Below, in pieces: positions 25,299 to 25,737 of a DNA stretch of 25,737 nt. The stretch is from Bacteroides fragilis (lineage in GTDB: Bacteria > Bacillota > Clostridia > Lachnospirales > Lachnospiraceae), in the NCBI GenBank assembly GCA_023664485.1, contig JAMPFK010000032.1, forward strand, positions 1 through 25,737, given 5' to 3'. Under the pieces are notes generated by a model that saw only the letters and a list, made by a program, of their open reading frames with translations, ran no database searches and was not told the origin of the DNA. Each line of letters begins with the position of its first letter. Position 1 is the first letter of the stretch. Position numbers and translations under genes: made by a program.

Positions 25299-25737
25299 TT
25301 AGTTTGTGATAATCTGCTCTGTTTCCTTGTCAAATACATGGATCTTTTCAACATCAAATGCAAATTTAACTGTATCACCAGGTTTTGCTGTTGTACGGGA
25401 ATCTACTCTTGCTGTAATCGGGAACTCAGCCAGATCAAAGTATAAGTAAACTTCTGCACCAAGCAGTTCGTATACCTTAATGGTAGATTCAAATACGCAT
25501 TTCGCGGACTGAACATATTCTGCGGAATCATATACGTCTTCAGGACGGATACCAAATGTAACAGTCTTTCCAGCATAACCGCCGGCAATCAGTTTCTTGG
25601 ATTTTGCTGCCGGAAGCGGAATACTGCCGCCAGCTACTTTCAGGCTCGCTGTGTCGCCGCTTACTTCAACAACGGCATCAAGGAAGTTCATCTGAGGTGA
25701 TCCCATGAATCCTGCAACGAACAGGTTCTGCGGTTTC
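25299..25737 (-). CDS. MsmX/UgpC-type sugar ABC ATPase, 3' part
   Basis: About 145 C-terminal residues are present; the 5' part lies beyond the window edge. The first visible residues, KPQNLFVAGFMGSPQMNFL, match the conserved junction between the nucleotide-binding and regulatory domains of MalK/MsmX ATPases. A TOBE-like domain with 'TFGIRPEDVYDS' follows. In Firmicutes such a stand-alone ATPase often energises several sugar importers. The coding sequence uses common, less GC-rich codons than the ATPase at 12092, consistent with high expression (inference). It ends at a strong terminator and is followed by the PucR-type regulator. Confidence 0.9.
   Translation of the reverse strand, partial: KPQNLFVAGFMGSPQMNFLDAVVEVSGDTASLKVAGGSIPLPAAKSKKLIAGGYAGKTVTFGIRPEDVYDSAEYVQSAKCVFESTIKVYELLGAEVYLYFDLAEFPITARVDSRTTAKPGDTVKFAFDVEKIHVFDKETEQIITN

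Overview
The window looks like a chromosomal segment of a Gram-positive gut-type Clostridium relative, most likely a Lachnospiraceae member. Supporting points: strong GGAGG ribosome sites and sigma-A promoters throughout; a long SRP RNA with an Alu domain; Firmicutes-type dnaX, ybaB and recR; a MsmX-type sugar ATPase followed by a PucR/CdaR-like regulator; and proteins resembling the DUF5711 and DUF6128 families typical of Lachnospiraceae. No transposase, integrase, phage gene or CRISPR array was seen.

Layout, left to right. 1-366 is a leader holding one copy of a 103-nt structured repeat. 367-846 (+) encodes a cysteine-less MGMT/ATL-like protein. 912-4373 (-) holds three envelope-type genes (LysM membrane protein, DUF5711 protein, CvpA-like protein), separated by hairpin-rich intergenic DNA including a perfect 128-bp tandem duplication. 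4545-7024 (+) is a TetR regulator followed by an ABC ATPase and a compact FtsX-type permease. 7121-10738 (-) is dnaX-ybaB-recR-galM. pfkA (-) is transcribed divergently from a five-gene sugar region at 12092-17532 (+): a CUT1 ATPase, two permeases, an unusual binding protein with both a lipobox and a C-terminal membrane anchor, and a separately promoted lipoprotein. Convergent to this are a GH120-type beta-xylosidase and an overlapping DUF2971 gene (-). Then come tRNA-Ser(CGA) (-), a chemoreceptor without an external sensor domain (-), tadA and the SRP RNA gene ffs (+), a DUF6128-like protein preceded by the second copy of the 103-nt element (-), a PucR/CdaR-type regulator (-), and the 3' part of a second MsmX-type ATPase (-).

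How they may work together (inference): the CUT1 transporter could import xylo-oligosaccharides or related sugars, and the signal-less GH120 enzyme would cleave them inside the cell. Released sugars would feed into glycolysis, where GalM and the phosphofructokinase act. The rest is DNA maintenance, RNA maturation, secretion and envelope housekeeping.

The most unusual signals are non-coding. The 103-nt element occurs twice, near the two ends of the window in opposite strand orientation. Each copy lies upstream of a gene, the copies are the same length without gaps, and about 80% of positions are identical with a shared fold. A second, mosaic repeat abuts the ribosome sites of two unrelated genes. 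Both structural RNA genes have near-consensus promoters embedded in the end of the upstream coding sequence.
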